NCBI GenBank assembly: GCA_051294375.1
Contig: JBJCIZ010000046.1
Location: forward strand, 1 to 64,000
Direction of reading: 5' to 3'
Length of the DNA stretch: 64,000 bases
DNA from: Paraspadella gotoi
Taxonomy: Eukaryota > Chaetognatha
How positions within the stretch are numbered: the stretch's first letter is position 1; every line of letters starts with the position of its first letter. The notes beneath the pieces were generated by a model, which saw only the letters and a list, made by a program, of their open reading frames with translations, ran no database searches and was not told the DNA's origin. This document shows positions 52,890 to 63,615 of the stretch, in pieces. The position numbers and the translations under genes are program-made.

Positions 52890-54390
52890 CTGGCTTGGCC
52901 GTTTCCCCGCTTGCATCCTGGGTAGCATTTGATGCTGGTCTCAAATGTCCTGTGATAGAAACAAGTCCGTACGAGATCAGGAGAGGAGTTAAAGGCATTT
53001 GAGGCTGGTCCGTGGTTTAGTTAGGGCATGCTGGCTGCCTGGGGCGCAGTTGGCCACGCGTGGAGGTCGCGGCACACACGTTGGCGTATGTGCGTGGAGC
53101 CTTATCTTCTGTGGAAGATGTATCATCCGCCAATTTGGGCGCATAATCCTCTGTCTCCGAGTCCGATAGGTCGTCCTCAAAGATGCCCCATCTGTTGGAG
53201 GTGTCGAGGTAATTGACGACTTTTCCAACTGGTTTTGAGACGATCTGAAGATCGCCTTGGGTGGAATAAAATGTGTCGGCCTTTTTGGCGATCGCCTCCG
53301 GCGTCTCGTCCCCGTCACTAACTACCCTTCCAGCCACATGGGCCGGGAGGACCTCGGCAAGGATCGCGTTGAGGATGTGGTCGATCTTGAGGGATTCGAC
53401 CTCTGCACGCAGTGCGGCCACAAACTGCAGGGAGTGCGTCCTTGGAGGAGTGATGTCCTAGGAGCCTTTGCGCCTTTTGCCGGGGCTTTTCGGCAAACAA
53501 CTCGTTAAGCTGTTTTTTCAGAGTTTGGTAACAGCCGGACACAGGGTGATCATCGGTATAAAAACCTCTGATCAGTACCTGATGCTCCTGCGGAATCGCA
53601 CTGAGAAGGTACAGCTTTTTGAGTTGTTCGTCATGAACTGAAGCGAGGCGGAAACTCCCCTTGACTGCAGCAAGCCAGGCTCGGATGTTGCTGACATCGA
53701 AAAGGCGCAACTTTGGCGTCTTCGAACGGCTGGTGGCTTGCGTCTCCAGATCCATCGGGGTTTGCGTGAGGGAGGAGGCTCCCATCGGCTGACGTCTCCT
53801 GGATGAGCTTGACCTGCATATTGACACATACGTTGGCCGATGGTACCTGTCGGCCTTGGTGCTTCCTGTAGTGACCGCTGAGCTTCCACTAGCTTTTGGA
53901 TTTCTCTTGTGAGGTGTTGGATAGAGCTTATGATGCTTTCATTTACTCTGCCTTGTTTTGCTTCCACTCCTTGATCCGGTTGCTGAACGACGTCAATAAC
54001 CCATTTGATGACCCTTGTGCGGTCGCACTTGATCCGACATTGGGTCGAGGGGGTGTGGCCAGGACTTTGGGCCTGGTCTGTGCCGGGTCGCCGCGCGGTG
54101 TCTGAAATGCGGCGTTGTCGAACTGCTCTGGTGATGGTGGCGCTGATGAAACCGGGGTGGCGGTGGAGATGGTGATAGGGGTGGTGGGGTGGCGTCCTCC
54201 ATACGGCGTCGCTTGAGGTTCCCGCAGAAGGTGAGGTCGAGGCGCGGCGTCCTCCACGTCCAGCAGGGGCTTCCATGTCCAACAGGTGTTCATGATGGTT
54301 GTGTAGAATGTTGGCTAAAAATTTGGCTGTAAAAAATACTAATTCTGTGCCAAACAGAAAGATCAAAAATTTTTCAATCTTTTTAATCAA
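52890..54390 (-). pseudogene. gag of element C, frameshifted
   Basis: Pieces lie in 54390-53572, 53827-53318 and 53421-53017, with a Pro/Ser-rich N-terminus, helical capsid-like segments (ISSIQHLTREIQKLVEAQRSL, IRAWLAAVKGSFRLASV) and a C-terminal motif around CFYHRTFETSIKC (52960-52910), which resembles the Cys-rich C-terminus of arthropod gypsy Gags lacking CCHC knuckles. Frame changes occur near 53800, 53480 and 53020. Confidence 0.65.
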
Positions 54391-54395
54391 GAGAA

Positions 54396-55290
54396 AAATC
54401 CGAAAGAAAAATTTTCGCGTAATCGTTTATAGAATTAGAGCTAGCAAAATTCTCTGATGAAAATTGTTTAATACGGCGCGGTAAAATGAAAAACGCGTTG
54501 GCGAGACAGTTTTTTACATTACCGTAGGTTAAGTTTAATGAAAGTTTATTTAAACTTAGAGCTAATTTTTAAATTTTCTAAAATAAAAAAGGATAAAAAT
54601 CGATTAGGGTTAGTATCGAATTTCAAAATTAAAACAAATACAAAATCGTTGAGCTTTGATGCAGTAATCCGGGTAGGTGATGCAAAATGTTGGACGTTGG
54701 AAAAACGAAATGTAGGACGCGCGCGACTGAGAACAAATAGAAATTGCGAAAATTTTTGAAGTTTTTAAAATTTTTGAAGAAAAATGCGTTGATCGCGAAA
54801 TAGGCCGTGAAACTGAGTGAATCTTTTTCACTAATTAAACCTCCTATTTAATGACTGATGAATAAAATAATCGATCAATCACTTGATCAATCAAATCATA
54901 AATCAATTGAAAAAAAAAAGATTCAGAAGGTTACTTATCTTTTAGTCGGGATCACCAATGTCGAAGACGAAGAATGTAATAATAAATATATATGCGATTT
55001 TATTCGAATACAATGAGGTTGATTCAGTACAATCATCATCAACAAACAAACAAACAAGAAGAGAGAGTGAAGAATTGTGACGATGTAAGAGAAGTAGAAA
55101 AGAAGTGAGACTAGCTATCTCCTGATCCACTTTTATCATCGCCCGGACCAACTTGACCTTACGGTCGCCTCGGCCCTATTATTGTGTCCGGTCAATCTAA
55201 GGTCATTGCCAAAGCTAGGGCAAAGTGACCGTGTGGAATAGACCGGCTCGAAGAAAGAGGAGAGAGGAAGGGTTTAGAGAGAGAGACCGG
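54396..55290. other. Anonymous AT-rich DNA
   Basis: No gene is supported between element C and copy A4. A short GA-rich run (55259-55290) lies just before A4. Confidence 0.4.
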
Positions 55291-55616
55291 TGGTAAGTCG
55301 CTTCAATGTTTATATTGATACTAAATCTGCACGAATCCGCGAGTTGGAAGATTTTGCGGGTGACGACGTTTTTCGTTCAAAAAAGTTAAATGAATTGGGC
55401 GACGATAAAGAACAAGTTGAAGATGCTGGTTTGAAAAACGTAAGATTAAAATTAAATGGAGATTTCTCGGAAGTAAAAGCAGCTGATTCTGCTGCGTCGC
55501 AGCGTCGTGATGTTTCAACGGACAGAGCAAGGATCGGGAGTCTGGCGAAAACAAAAGACGCGGCTCGTAATCGGTATGAGTTGAGGCCTCGAAAACATGT
55601 TAATTATAAAATCTAA
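55290..55616 (+). CDS. C-terminal tail of pol, copy A4
   Basis: A 108-residue frame matches the A3 integrase tail (SARIRELEDFAGD through KHVNYKI). It is open throughout. The first few residues come from flanking DNA, so the true element starts near 55303. The tail is polar and acidic, with no known fold. Confidence 0.65.
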   Translation: MVSRFNVYIDTKSARIRELEDFAGDDVFRSKKLNELGDDKEQVEDAGLKNVRLKLNGDFSEVKAADSAASQRRDVSTDRARIGSLAKTKDAARNRYELRPRKHVNYKI

Positions 55617-55982
55617 AATTTTCTTGTCTCATTATTCATTTGTTTCTTTAATTCATTCATTCATTCTCTCATTTAATCAATTGTCCATCTCATCTCATCG
55701 TGATTTGGCTTGTTTGTTTTTAGTTGTTTGTTTTGTCCGCTAGCAAACTTTTAATATTTTTGTAAAATACCTAAACTTTTGCTGGGGGCCATGATAGAGG
55801 TTAATTTATTAGATTAGCAAACTATGTTTGATGACATAAAACGAAAATAAACATACTAACTATATATGTGTATGTTTTGAAGCATACAAACAAATAAACA
55901 TGCTAACTAAATATGTATGTTTTGGAACATACAAACAAAAATAAACTATCTAAACTGGAAAAAAGAAAAAAAACATGCTTCA

Positions 55983-56138
55983 TTAAGTGACATTGAGTTC
56001 GACGGCGACAAGGAGATCGGCGACGACATGGACGACATCGGCGTCGGTTTGGTCGTCGTCGTCGTAGTCGCAAGGTAGGCGACGAAAGTCGATGAGGATC
56101 GGGAGCCCGTCCCCATCGATGATATGGTGAAATTCATA
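55983..56138 (-). CDS. Antisense gene exon 3, copy A4
   Basis: Opens after a TTTTCCAG acceptor and ends VELNVT at 55983. It is 156 nt versus 165 nt in A3; the difference is whole codons in the Asp-rich run (CDYDDDDQTDADV). Same phase as in A3. Confidence 0.6.
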   Translation of the reverse strand, partial: YEFHHIIDGDGLPILIDFRRLPCDYDDDDQTDADVVHVVADLLVAVELNVT

Positions 56139-56243
56139 CTGGAAAAGTAAAGACAAAAAAAATTTGTACTGAAAAACAGAATTAAAATTTAATATTAAAG
56201 TCGGAAAACTCTGATTGGGCGACTTTGATATAGATTCACTTAC

Positions 56244-56419
56244 GCTCGCAACGTCAGAAGTAGGCGAGGGCGGCATCAGTGGCGATGGCGGCGGCGAAGG
56301 CGTAGTGGAGCGAGACCGTCATTGGCAATGGCTGCTGCTGCGATTGCTGCTTCTGCGGCTGTAGCGCCTCTTGCGGTCGAGGTGGCGTCCGAGACGGCGA
56401 CGTAGGAATAGTTTGTAGA
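56244..56419 (-). pseudogene. Antisense gene exon 2 (Arg/Ser-rich), copy A4
   Basis: Length (176 nt), acceptor and GTAAGT donor are the same as in A3, and the RKRRYSRRSSNR stretch is kept, but an in-frame TGA interrupts the middle. The alternative short-intron donor upstream is also lost here (GT deleted near 56470). This copy's spliced product would be truncated. Confidence 0.55.
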
Positions 56420-56529
56420 CTGGAATATTAATTGCGGTTATATAAATATATAAAAGGAATCAAAATTCTTAGTATTATATTTTAATAAAAAGGACAGAAA
56501 ACCGGACTTTTTATTTAAAACTAACAGAA

Positions 56530-56979
56530 TCAGAGCATCATCAGAATGAGGATGACGACGACGATTGCCAGGGAGATGCCGGCCAACGAAAATGACGCTG
56601 GAGCGACGACGCCAGCCATAGTGGGCCTTGCTGCCCTTGTTAGCAGAATGGGCGTCGTTGTTATTCTTGTTGTTGTTGTTGTCGACGTGGCCCTTGTTGG
56701 CAGAAAAAATTTTGGCGACAATTTCGTCGTCGTCGTCGTCAACGTTTTCGTCACGGATGGAATTGACGTTGATACCGAGACATTTGTTGTCGTGGTAGTA
56801 GTTGTCGTTTCACTGATTGGAAAATCAACAATGAAGGCGTTAAAGTTAAGTAAACTGGTTGGTTGTAAACCATTTACAAAATATTGCCCGAAAATGAAAA
56901 TGTGCGCTCTAGAAAATCGAAATTGAAGAGAGAAGAGGTATCGACCTTGATTGATTTTTTCCAGTGGTTGTCTCCACAT
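56530..56979 (-). CDS. Antisense ORF2: Thr-rich, membrane-anchored protein, copy A4
   Basis: The product has 149 residues, colinear with the A3 ORF2: hydrophobic N-terminal part, Thr-rich stalk shortened by whole codons, and a C-terminal Leu/Ile/Val membrane segment starting SFSLAGISLAIVVV. The C-terminal cytoplasmic residues of A3 are missing because the stop comes earlier. The overlap with ORF1 is again 71 nt. Confidence 0.5.
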   Translation of the reverse strand: MWRQPLEKINQGRYLFSLQFRFSRAHIFIFGQYFVNGLQPTSLLNFNAFIVDFPISETTTTTTTTNVSVSTSIPSVTKTLTTTTTKLSPKFFLPTRATSTTTTTRITTTPILLTRAARPTMAGVVAPASFSLAGISLAIVVVILILMML

Positions 56980-57184
56980 TCATCGAGTCGACAATGGACC
57001 CTGAGCGGGACGATGGGCCCTTTGGATGACGCGTTGGGAGGCGTACGGAGCCTTGCGTCGGCGTTGCCATGGTACGCCCCCGACCGCTAAGTTGGTTAAT
57101 GAGGCGGGCGTTGCCATTGGTGGGCGTCGTAAGATCTGACATCGGATTAGGAAGGCGAAATTTGGGTGAGACAGCGTCAGACAT
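56909..57184 (-). CDS. Antisense ORF1, copy A4
   Basis: A 91-residue frame, the same length as in A3, beginning MSDAVSPKFRLPNP. Differences from A3 are scattered substitutions without indels, consistent with a frame that was under some constraint. No domain is recognised. Confidence 0.5.
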   Translation of the reverse strand: MSDAVSPKFRLPNPMSDLTTPTNGNARLINQLSGRGRTMATPTQGSVRLPTRHPKGPSSRSGSIVDSMNVETTTGKNQSRSIPLLSSISIF

Positions 57185-57561
57185 TGTGCACGTTAGTACA
57201 GACCCTGGTGTTCAGGCTCGGCCAACATCACTGTGGCGATGAAAGTTGCGTCGCCCGTACGAACCAGAGTGCAAGTTGGATGTGTGACCGGACTGAAACT
57301 GAGATGGTGCTGGTGCACAAGGCAAAAGTCTTATGTAGCTACTCTGGTACAAGGTGAGCCCTGGAGCGAATTCACTCAGTGCTTGGCGTTTGCGGTCATT
57401 GGAAGCGGCGAAATCTCCGTGTGTACAATTTTAGATTTGGAATTTTGACGGAAAATATTTTTTGAGGGAAAAAATATTGTTGCAACTTACAAAGTTTGAT
57501 TATTATTAAAAAAATATATAAAATAATAATACTAGAAATTTGGTGGAAAGAAGTTACTTAC

Positions 57562-57580
57562 TTTTTGTGTTGGGCACCAT
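57562..57580 (-). CDS. Antisense gene exon 1 (19 nt from ATG), copy A4
   Basis: Identical in position, length and phase to A3 32432-32414, followed by GTAAGTAAC. Confidence 0.5.
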
Positions 57581-58006
57581 TTTCGTCGTTGATCACTTGT
57601 GAGAGTGGATCAGTTTGTGGCTGGGAGGAAAACCAAGTGAAGCCCGCTTTGCTAGTGACCTTAACTTACCTAACCTTTGTTTTCTTTAGCCGAGGCCGAC
57701 GGTGGTCAGAGATTTCGTTCTGTGACGCGGTGAAAAAAGTTGTCGACAAACATTGAAAAAATAAAAATAAATAAAAAACGAAATATTTCGTTGTTGGGTT
57801 TTTAAGCAGAGAGCTGGTGATTTGAGGGGGAACAAAAGCCTGGGGGCCAGGTTAGCTGAGTTCAGAATCTATTGTTAAGTTGAGGGAGAAGAAGAGCCCG
57901 TCTGTGGATGAAGTAATGAAATTTAGTTAGTTTCCTAAGTTGTTCTGAAACGATGAGTGTTGTTAGTGAAACAATAGCATCGTGTACGATTTTAGGATAG
58001 AACGTT

Positions 58007-59640
58007 TTGTTTTTTTCACAGATCGTCAAGTACATAGTCATGTTAGCGTCGCTCATGGGCGTTGGCGTGGCACGAATCCGTCATCTTCCTGGACGGAGTT
58101 GCCGTGGGATCGCGACCAGTGGCCAATCCCTTGGTGTAGATGGCACTGATGGGTTTCTGATTGCAATTAATTTATTACCTTCCTTTTATCTGATTATATT
58201 GTACATTATAAAAATGGCGGGGACAATGATGGGGCTGCCTGCATGTCGAGGTTAGAAAAGGGACTGAACAGCACATTTGCTGACTTACATAGTGAGCTTT
58301 ACAGTACAGTAATGAATTGAAGAGACACGTTATTACCTGAAAAATTTTGACAAATTGGAAAAGAGAGCATATCGGCGGGAGTTTTGCGCTTCTTTTGGGG
58401 ATTGCAAATGCTTTTGCCACGGGTATTCATGTGGTTAATTCTAACATTCAATATAACCATCTTGAACATAGGCTAAATTTAATTGGCAACTTTGTTGAAA
58501 AAGTTTTTTCAAATCAGGTTCAACTGAATGAAAATTAAACTTCTGTCAGACAGTCAGGACATGTTTGGGGTGCATGTGAATCTTATGGAAGGCATGTCAA
58601 TCATCTTAAGGTATTACACTCTTGTGATGTACTTGAGGTTGGCGCTCATGTAATAGCGGGAAGGCTTGTTTCTGATGGTTCGCGATAAAGAGTGCTGTGT
58701 ATGGACGTATTGACGCATGAGCTACTTGACTATGACCATTTACGGGATTTGACTACGAATGATGTTTTGCAGGAAACTATCTTTCAGGTTAGCCCAAGCA
58801 TGTTATATGATTACGCTAGGATTGACATGATTTCTTATGCTGACGGTAATTTATTATTATTGTGTAATTTTCCTAGAATAACTAAAGAATATGTTTTTAA
58901 TGTTTTTCAATTGCTGCAAAGCCCTGTTGAAATACAGTTTGAAGAAAGTAATGACGGAAGAGTTTTTTAATTCTTGACAACTAAAGATGTTTCTCTAGAT
59001 GATTTAACTACAGGGAATGTTACATTTTATTCATCTTCAAGCTGTATAACGAATAACCGAAGTTAGAGCTTGCCCAGGTGGGCCATCTGTTATTAACATA
59101 TGTTCAGTATTTTTACATTCGTTACTTATGAAATGAGGGCCTGCAGCAGTGAATTGTCATGTTAAACATATAAGCTTGATGAAAAGGTTATTCTATAAAT
59201 GTTCATGGGGAGTCATGCTGTATTAGATTTTGAATATTTGTTTAACTGATTTAATACAACTGATTTCCTGTCATTCATGAAATTGTCTATTCAGAAATAC
59301 AGATCATCACTCATGTGTTTTTTTGACCCCTGATCCCAATGTTTCATTGTTGTCTGAATCTGAAGGTATTATACATTGTTTTCTCCTATGCCTATGTTAC
59401 TTATGATCATCCGAAATTGAATGTTATTTTGAATTTTTCACATATTGTAAATTTATCTTTGCCAACTTGATTCGTCTCATGTTTTTAAACCAATTGTGTT
59501 TCCGGATACCAAAATTTTTCATAAATTCGAAGAACGGAACTGGTTATATGGTAATTTCATTGTTTGTCATTATTGGGTTTCTCTTCATTGTCGTTGCTTA
59601 TCTTGTTTATTACGTTAAATTAGAACTATTCGTGTGAGAG
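58007..59640 (+). pseudogene. env-like gene of copy A4, frameshifted
   Basis: The region has the parts of a class I, F-like envelope in order. There is a hydrophobic signal-like run (about 58160-58215), a basic cleavage-like region near 58360-58380, a hydrophobic Ala/Gly-rich putative fusion peptide (58385-58430) and a heptad-type helix (58450-58535). A central domain at 58692-58970 is open over 92 residues, with YADGNLLLLCNFPRI resembling the corresponding region of errantivirus/baculovirus F proteins. Last is a membrane anchor of about 20 residues near 59530-59600 with a short tail ending at a TGA (59636-59638). At least five frame changes separate these parts, so no full product can be made. 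Confidence 0.6.
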
Positions 59641-59658
59641 TCGGAAGTATCCTACTGG

Positions 59659-59997
59659 TGTTTGAGTGCCATTTTATAGGGGCCATATAATTTGAAATGG
59701 ATAAATATGAAATATGGTTTAATGAAAAGATTTAGGCTGTTAATCGTACCAGCAGCCTTCATGGTTAGCGCGTGGCGTTGCTGGATTGGAGTAGCTTCAT
59801 TAACTAGTATAAAAGCGGCCCCTCAAGCGCTATCTTTTGCTCCATCCTCTCTCCGCGCTCATCTTCTGCCTACAAGCTCCTGCCTCTCACACGGTAAGTG
59901 ACCCCAAACCGTACATTCTCTATTTACATATACTATGAGCTAGAAGATATTCATTGGACTCTAATGGTTCACGTTGCTAGTAAGTTAGACTATCTAT
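59659..59997 (+). promoter_or_regulatory. 3' LTR-like end of copy A4
   Basis: Homology with A1 extends to about 59997. The region has TATAAAAG at 59808-59815 followed after about 80 bp by a strong splice donor CGGTAAGTGAC (GT at 59894-59895). In retrovirus-like elements such a leader donor is used to make env mRNA. LTR borders are approximate. Confidence 0.6.
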
Positions 59998-60163
59998 TAT
60001 TTACTTTAAAACTAAGTTCCTGAGCAGTTCAACTGGACCTAGGTTGACGCGTCACTCTCTTGGGGCCTGGAAAACCCCCATTCCAGTCCAATCCCAGACT
60101 CCGTTCCATGGCTCATAAGTGCCTCTGTTTTATATCCACGAAACATCTTCCTCCTGTTCTCAG

Positions 60164-60462
60164 ATCTTGCGAGTGCCTGCCTGCGACCCCTGCCTCCCCC
60201 CTCCTCCTCCTCCTTGATCCCTCTGCGGAAGGCTCGGACGGTCAGACCTACGCTTCCCAGTGCGAGATGCGCCAGCGGCTTGCGTCGCTCTCAAGCGCGT
60301 CGTTGTTACAGTCCGGGAAGGTGCGAGAGACCGGATATAATCGAGGAGGTGGAGGCTTCCCGGATCCGAGCGACGGAGTGGCGACAGCGGTCTCGGCTCC
60401 GGCGACGGGCGCGACGGCGTCGACGACGAGGACAATACGTTTTGCGATGACGACAATTGCAG
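60164..60462 (+). pseudogene. agrn: Agrin-like gene, Kazal-type exon (frame disturbed)
   Basis: After TGTTCTCAG the exon carries a Kazal (follistatin-type) domain in pieces: CEC, then GSDGQTYASQCEMR (about 60231-60272), then AACVALKRVVVTVREG in a second frame, then GRCERPDIIEEVE in a third, and finally FCDDDNC back in the second. At least three frame changes occur in 300 nt, while the next two exons are clean, so sequencing errors are likely but decay is possible. The exon ends CAATTGCAG/GTGGTG in phase 2, which fits exon 2. FCDDDNC would start the follistatin-like EGF segment completed in the next exon. Confidence 0.6.
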
Positions 60463-61755
60463 GTGGTGGAGATGGAAATAGGAAATGAGTTTGCGGTTGA
60501 TCTTTTTTCGTCAGAATCATTTTATCTTAAATCTCATTATCTATAGTATTTTTGAAGAGGCGGCCTTAGAGGTTAGTTGAGAGTTTTTGTGTCTAATTAT
60601 GCTTGAGGATGTAGTTGACCGATTTTCCTTGATATTGAGCAATGCAGAGGCTTTCGAGTGACTAAAAAGGTTTAATTGTGGAGGAGCCTCGCTAACTTCT
60701 TTGTCGACTGAAAGAGGCGTTGAGTTCGAATGAAGTTTTTTTTTTTCTCAGTGCGATAATAATTAACAGAACAGAGGATAAGAAATCTATCTTGACGTCA
60801 CTTTTTTCAAAAGCTTTTAAGAAAACGTAATTTTTGAATTAAAACTGTACATTTTTTTACTCGAATCTCCAGAAAAATCTTTTAATTTTAATATTTTATA
60901 ATAGCGGTTAATACGTCTCATCTGCCGTCCTTTTCAGCTTTTCAACGGAAATTCGATTACAGTTTTTTTTTCTTCTTAAAAATATTAATAAAATAAAAAA
61001 AAAAACTTGTTCAACTCATCTTCCCTTGTTTGCTTTGCCTTAAGATTCTAAGCTTGAATTTCCAGTGCCGATTTTAAAAAAATCCCAACTTTTTTTATAG
61101 TCCTGTATTAGCTTTTACTGACTTTTCCCTCTTTTTTTTTTACCTACCGTAAGCCATTACACGTTTTACTTTCCGCCGCAACTCGGTGCAATCATCCTTT
61201 TGCCAGCCAACCCTCCATTTCTCTTTAAATCCCCGCCCAAAAAAATCTCATTCTCCTTCGATAGTTTTTTTTTTTTTCTCGGAAAAGTCTGTTCTTACGG
61301 CTTCTCTTCTTCTTCCTTCCCGTTTAAGAGAATCGAACCATTAGTTTTCATTCTTTTCCATTTTTTATCTCTCATTCTCTTATCGTTTACGTTTTCTTCC
61401 TTTTGATTTGTTTTATCTTAATTCTTTCTAGTTTCAAATTTGTTTCTAAACTCTTAGTAAATAAGGATTTACTATTTTTTTTACTACTAAGGTAACTCAA
61501 ATCTTCTAGAGACAAGACGGCGAAGAGAACGAACGAGCGAAATACGAGAAGACTTCGACGTCGTCTTTTACTTTATCAAACTTTTTGGGTAGTACATCGT
61601 TCCCTCCATAGATACGCCATGTTTTAACAACGCATATATGGCGTGAAGTCCATCGGATCTTCCTTTATTTTCTTTCCTCGTAGCACTCATGATTAATTAC
61701 CTCCATCCCTTCGATTTTCCCCCTCGCCCAACTTCTTCCCGAAAATCCTATCCAG
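60463..61755 (+). other. Intron of the agrin-like gene
   Basis: A 1293-nt, AT-rich segment begins GTGGTG and ends with TCCTATCCAG. No gene or element is recognised inside it. Confidence 0.5.
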
Positions 61756-61988
61756 ATTCGGCGGCATCTGCGAGCGTCGCCGCGGACGCGTCGCCTGCAC
61801 CTGCGACTTCGACTGCATCGAGAACTTCGGGCGGCGCGTGTGCGGCACCGACGGGCGGGTGCATCGCAGCAGCTGCCACATGCGCGAACGAAGCTGCCGC
61901 AGACAACGAGAGATCGTGGAACAGGATATGGCGCTGTGTCGGAGGGCGGGGGACGAGGACGACGAAGATGGGGACGATGAAGATGGAG
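61756..61988 (+). CDS. agrn: Agrin-like gene, follistatin/Kazal exon
   Basis: The open 233-nt exon encodes FGGICERRRGRVACTCDFDC, the second half of a follistatin-like EGF module running into a Kazal domain with RRVCGTDGRVHRSSCHMRE and further Cys residues to DMALC, then an acidic DEDDEDGDDEDG run. Donor GTGAGA follows in phase 1. Tandem Kazal/follistatin domains ahead of laminin EGF repeats are the hallmark of agrin, a heparan sulfate proteoglycan of basement membranes. The domain order and the next exon support this over follistatin or SPARC. Confidence 0.75.
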
Positions 61989-62104
61989 GTGAGAGAGAGA
62001 GAGAGAGAGAGAGATAATATTGTTTGTTTTAAAAATGAAAAGATGGCCGAGGATCTCGTTCACATTCTTCTTTTCTTTCTCACCTTTCCTCCCCTTTCCT
62101 CCAG

Positions 62105-62296
62105 CACCCCCCACCCCTAAACCTCCTTTCCGCGCCGACTGCGCCGCGTCCCGCTTCGGCTGCTGCCCCGAGGACGGTCTCACACCGGCGCGCGGCCCTT
62201 CCGGCGCCGGATGCCCGCGCCATTGCGGCTGCAACAAACTCGGCGCCTACGACGCCACCTGCGATCCTTCGACGCGACAGTGCTCCTGCAAACCGG
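62105..62296 (+). CDS. agrn: Agrin-like gene, laminin-EGF exon
   Basis: The open 192-nt exon follows a 116-nt intron (61989-62104) with TTTCCTCCAG. Phase 1 joins correctly to the preceding exon. It encodes a Pro-rich linker, the agrin-typical SRFGCCPEDGLTPARGP segment, and a laminin-type EGF repeat (CGCNKLGAYDATCDPS, QCSCKPG). The exon ends in phase 1 at GTGAGG. The remaining Cys of the repeat must lie in a later exon, which I do not find before 64000. Together the exons cover the last N-terminal Kazal domains and the first laminin EGF repeat of agrin. Confidence 0.8.
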
Positions 62297-62955
62297 GTGA
62301 GGAGGAGCGATTCAATGTAAAGTAAGGTTGACCCTCATTTGTTTAGTTTTAATAATGTTAACGTTTATAAATTGTGGTTTCTTAAATTCATAATTTTTTT
62401 AAAAAAATGCGGACATGTTTCTTCATCAGCGCGTAATTAGACTTAAAAAAAATAGTGTCGTAACCTGTCCCTTTTTTTGATAAATAAGCCCGTTCTTAGT
62501 AAACAAATAGACTTTGTTTTCTCTCTAACTTAAAACGCAACGAAAAGAAAGTCTTAACACAAGTACTTCAGGTAGAATTTCTGTAAACAGCGTCATTGCG
62601 GCAGACTTATGTTTTACGTAACTTTTGCCAAATAAGTTGTCTGAGAGCTTCATTCGAATCGAGGCGTGTATTATCGATAAATCGCTTTGTCGCTTTGTAT
62701 TTTTCTTTGTCGCTTTCTTCGCTGTTGTCCTTTTCGATCGCCGTCTGAAAGGTTTTACGTCATTGATTTCTTACGTAAGCGATCCAAGTTTATTTTCTTC
62801 TACGAATGACTGGAGTTTTATAGTTTACTATTCGCCATTCGATTCTCTTTTGTTTTCTTTGCGGATTTTCGTTTTTCTTCGTCTCAATCGCATCCCCGCC
62901 GAGACGACAAGAGGTCTTGCGCTCATAAATCGAGCAGAGAAAAAACCATTTTGAC
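62297..62955 (+). other. Intronic sequence of the agrin-like gene
   Basis: AT-rich DNA after the GTGAGG donor with no recognisable exon. The 109-residue frame at 62625-62954 is Phe/Ser-rich and shows no domain. Confidence 0.4.

Positions 62956-62956
<1 letters not shown>

Positions 62957-63048
<92 letters not shown>
62957..63048. repeat. (GA)n microsatellite
   Basis: GA dinucleotide run with GGA interruptions. Confidence 0.9.
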
Positions 63049-63521
63049 CATAGAAAAGCTCATCGGAAAACCGTTTCGTCGACGGCCGTGCTGAGCCTCT
63101 TTTTCTTCTATTTCGACGCGAGGGTCAAGAAATTTTAATCTGTCTCTGTCTGTCTTTGTCTGTCTCTCTGCCTTTCAGTGCGAACCAAAACTCTCTCCGT
63201 GAGTCTCTGCTTCTGACTCCCTCTCTAACTGCTTCTGTCTTTTGTTTCTGTCTCTCTCACACTCTCTTTCTCCCTCCCTCCTGGCGCGATCGATAGAAAT
63301 GACGAGGATATTCTCCAACATCCTCGTGGGAGTCCCCCGTCTATTTTGACGCAGCTTCTCCAGAACATTTCACCGCCCACGAGAATCCTTTCCTTTGACC
63401 TTTATTGCTTTTCCCCCAACGTGATACAGGGTCGTTATTACTCTCCACTTCGCCCTAACGTCGCGATGAAAAATGAAGGCCTCATTATCGCGAGGAATAC
63501 ATACGGGAACGACCGAAAATC
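63049..63521. other. Anonymous CT-rich sequence
   Basis: A TTTCAG acceptor-like site occurs at 63173-63178, but the following frame stops within a few codons. No agrin continuation is seen. Confidence 0.35.
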
Positions 63522-63526
63522 GCTCT

Positions 63527-63613
<87 letters not shown>
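63522..63613. repeat. (CT)n microsatellite
   Basis: About 92 bp of almost perfect CT. Confidence 0.95.

Positions 63614-63615
<2 letters not shown>

Larger units (their letters stand above)
50523..54395 (-). mobile_element. Gypsy-type element C, RNase H-deleted
   Basis: Minus-strand order: gag (54390-52890), protease (52860-52560), RT (52598-51665), then directly integrase (51650-50523). The usual RNase H between RT and integrase is missing. No LTRs could be identified at either end (50230-50520 and 54300-54540 do not match obviously). Confidence 0.8.
55300..59997 (+). mobile_element. Family A, copy A4 (3' half with env and LTR)
   Basis: Plus strand: integrase tail (55290-55616), paired hairpins (about 55872-55935), the antisense cassette (57580-55983, minus), env-like region (58007-59640) and a 3' LTR-like end (59659-59997). 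It is the cleanest copy of the 3' half. The 5' part is missing. It lies immediately upstream of the agrin-like exons in the same orientation. Confidence 0.8.

Noticed and set aside
63168-63230. Next exon of the agrin-like gene after a CTTTCAG acceptor
   Set aside because: The frame stops after a few codons and does not supply the expected laminin-EGF cysteines.
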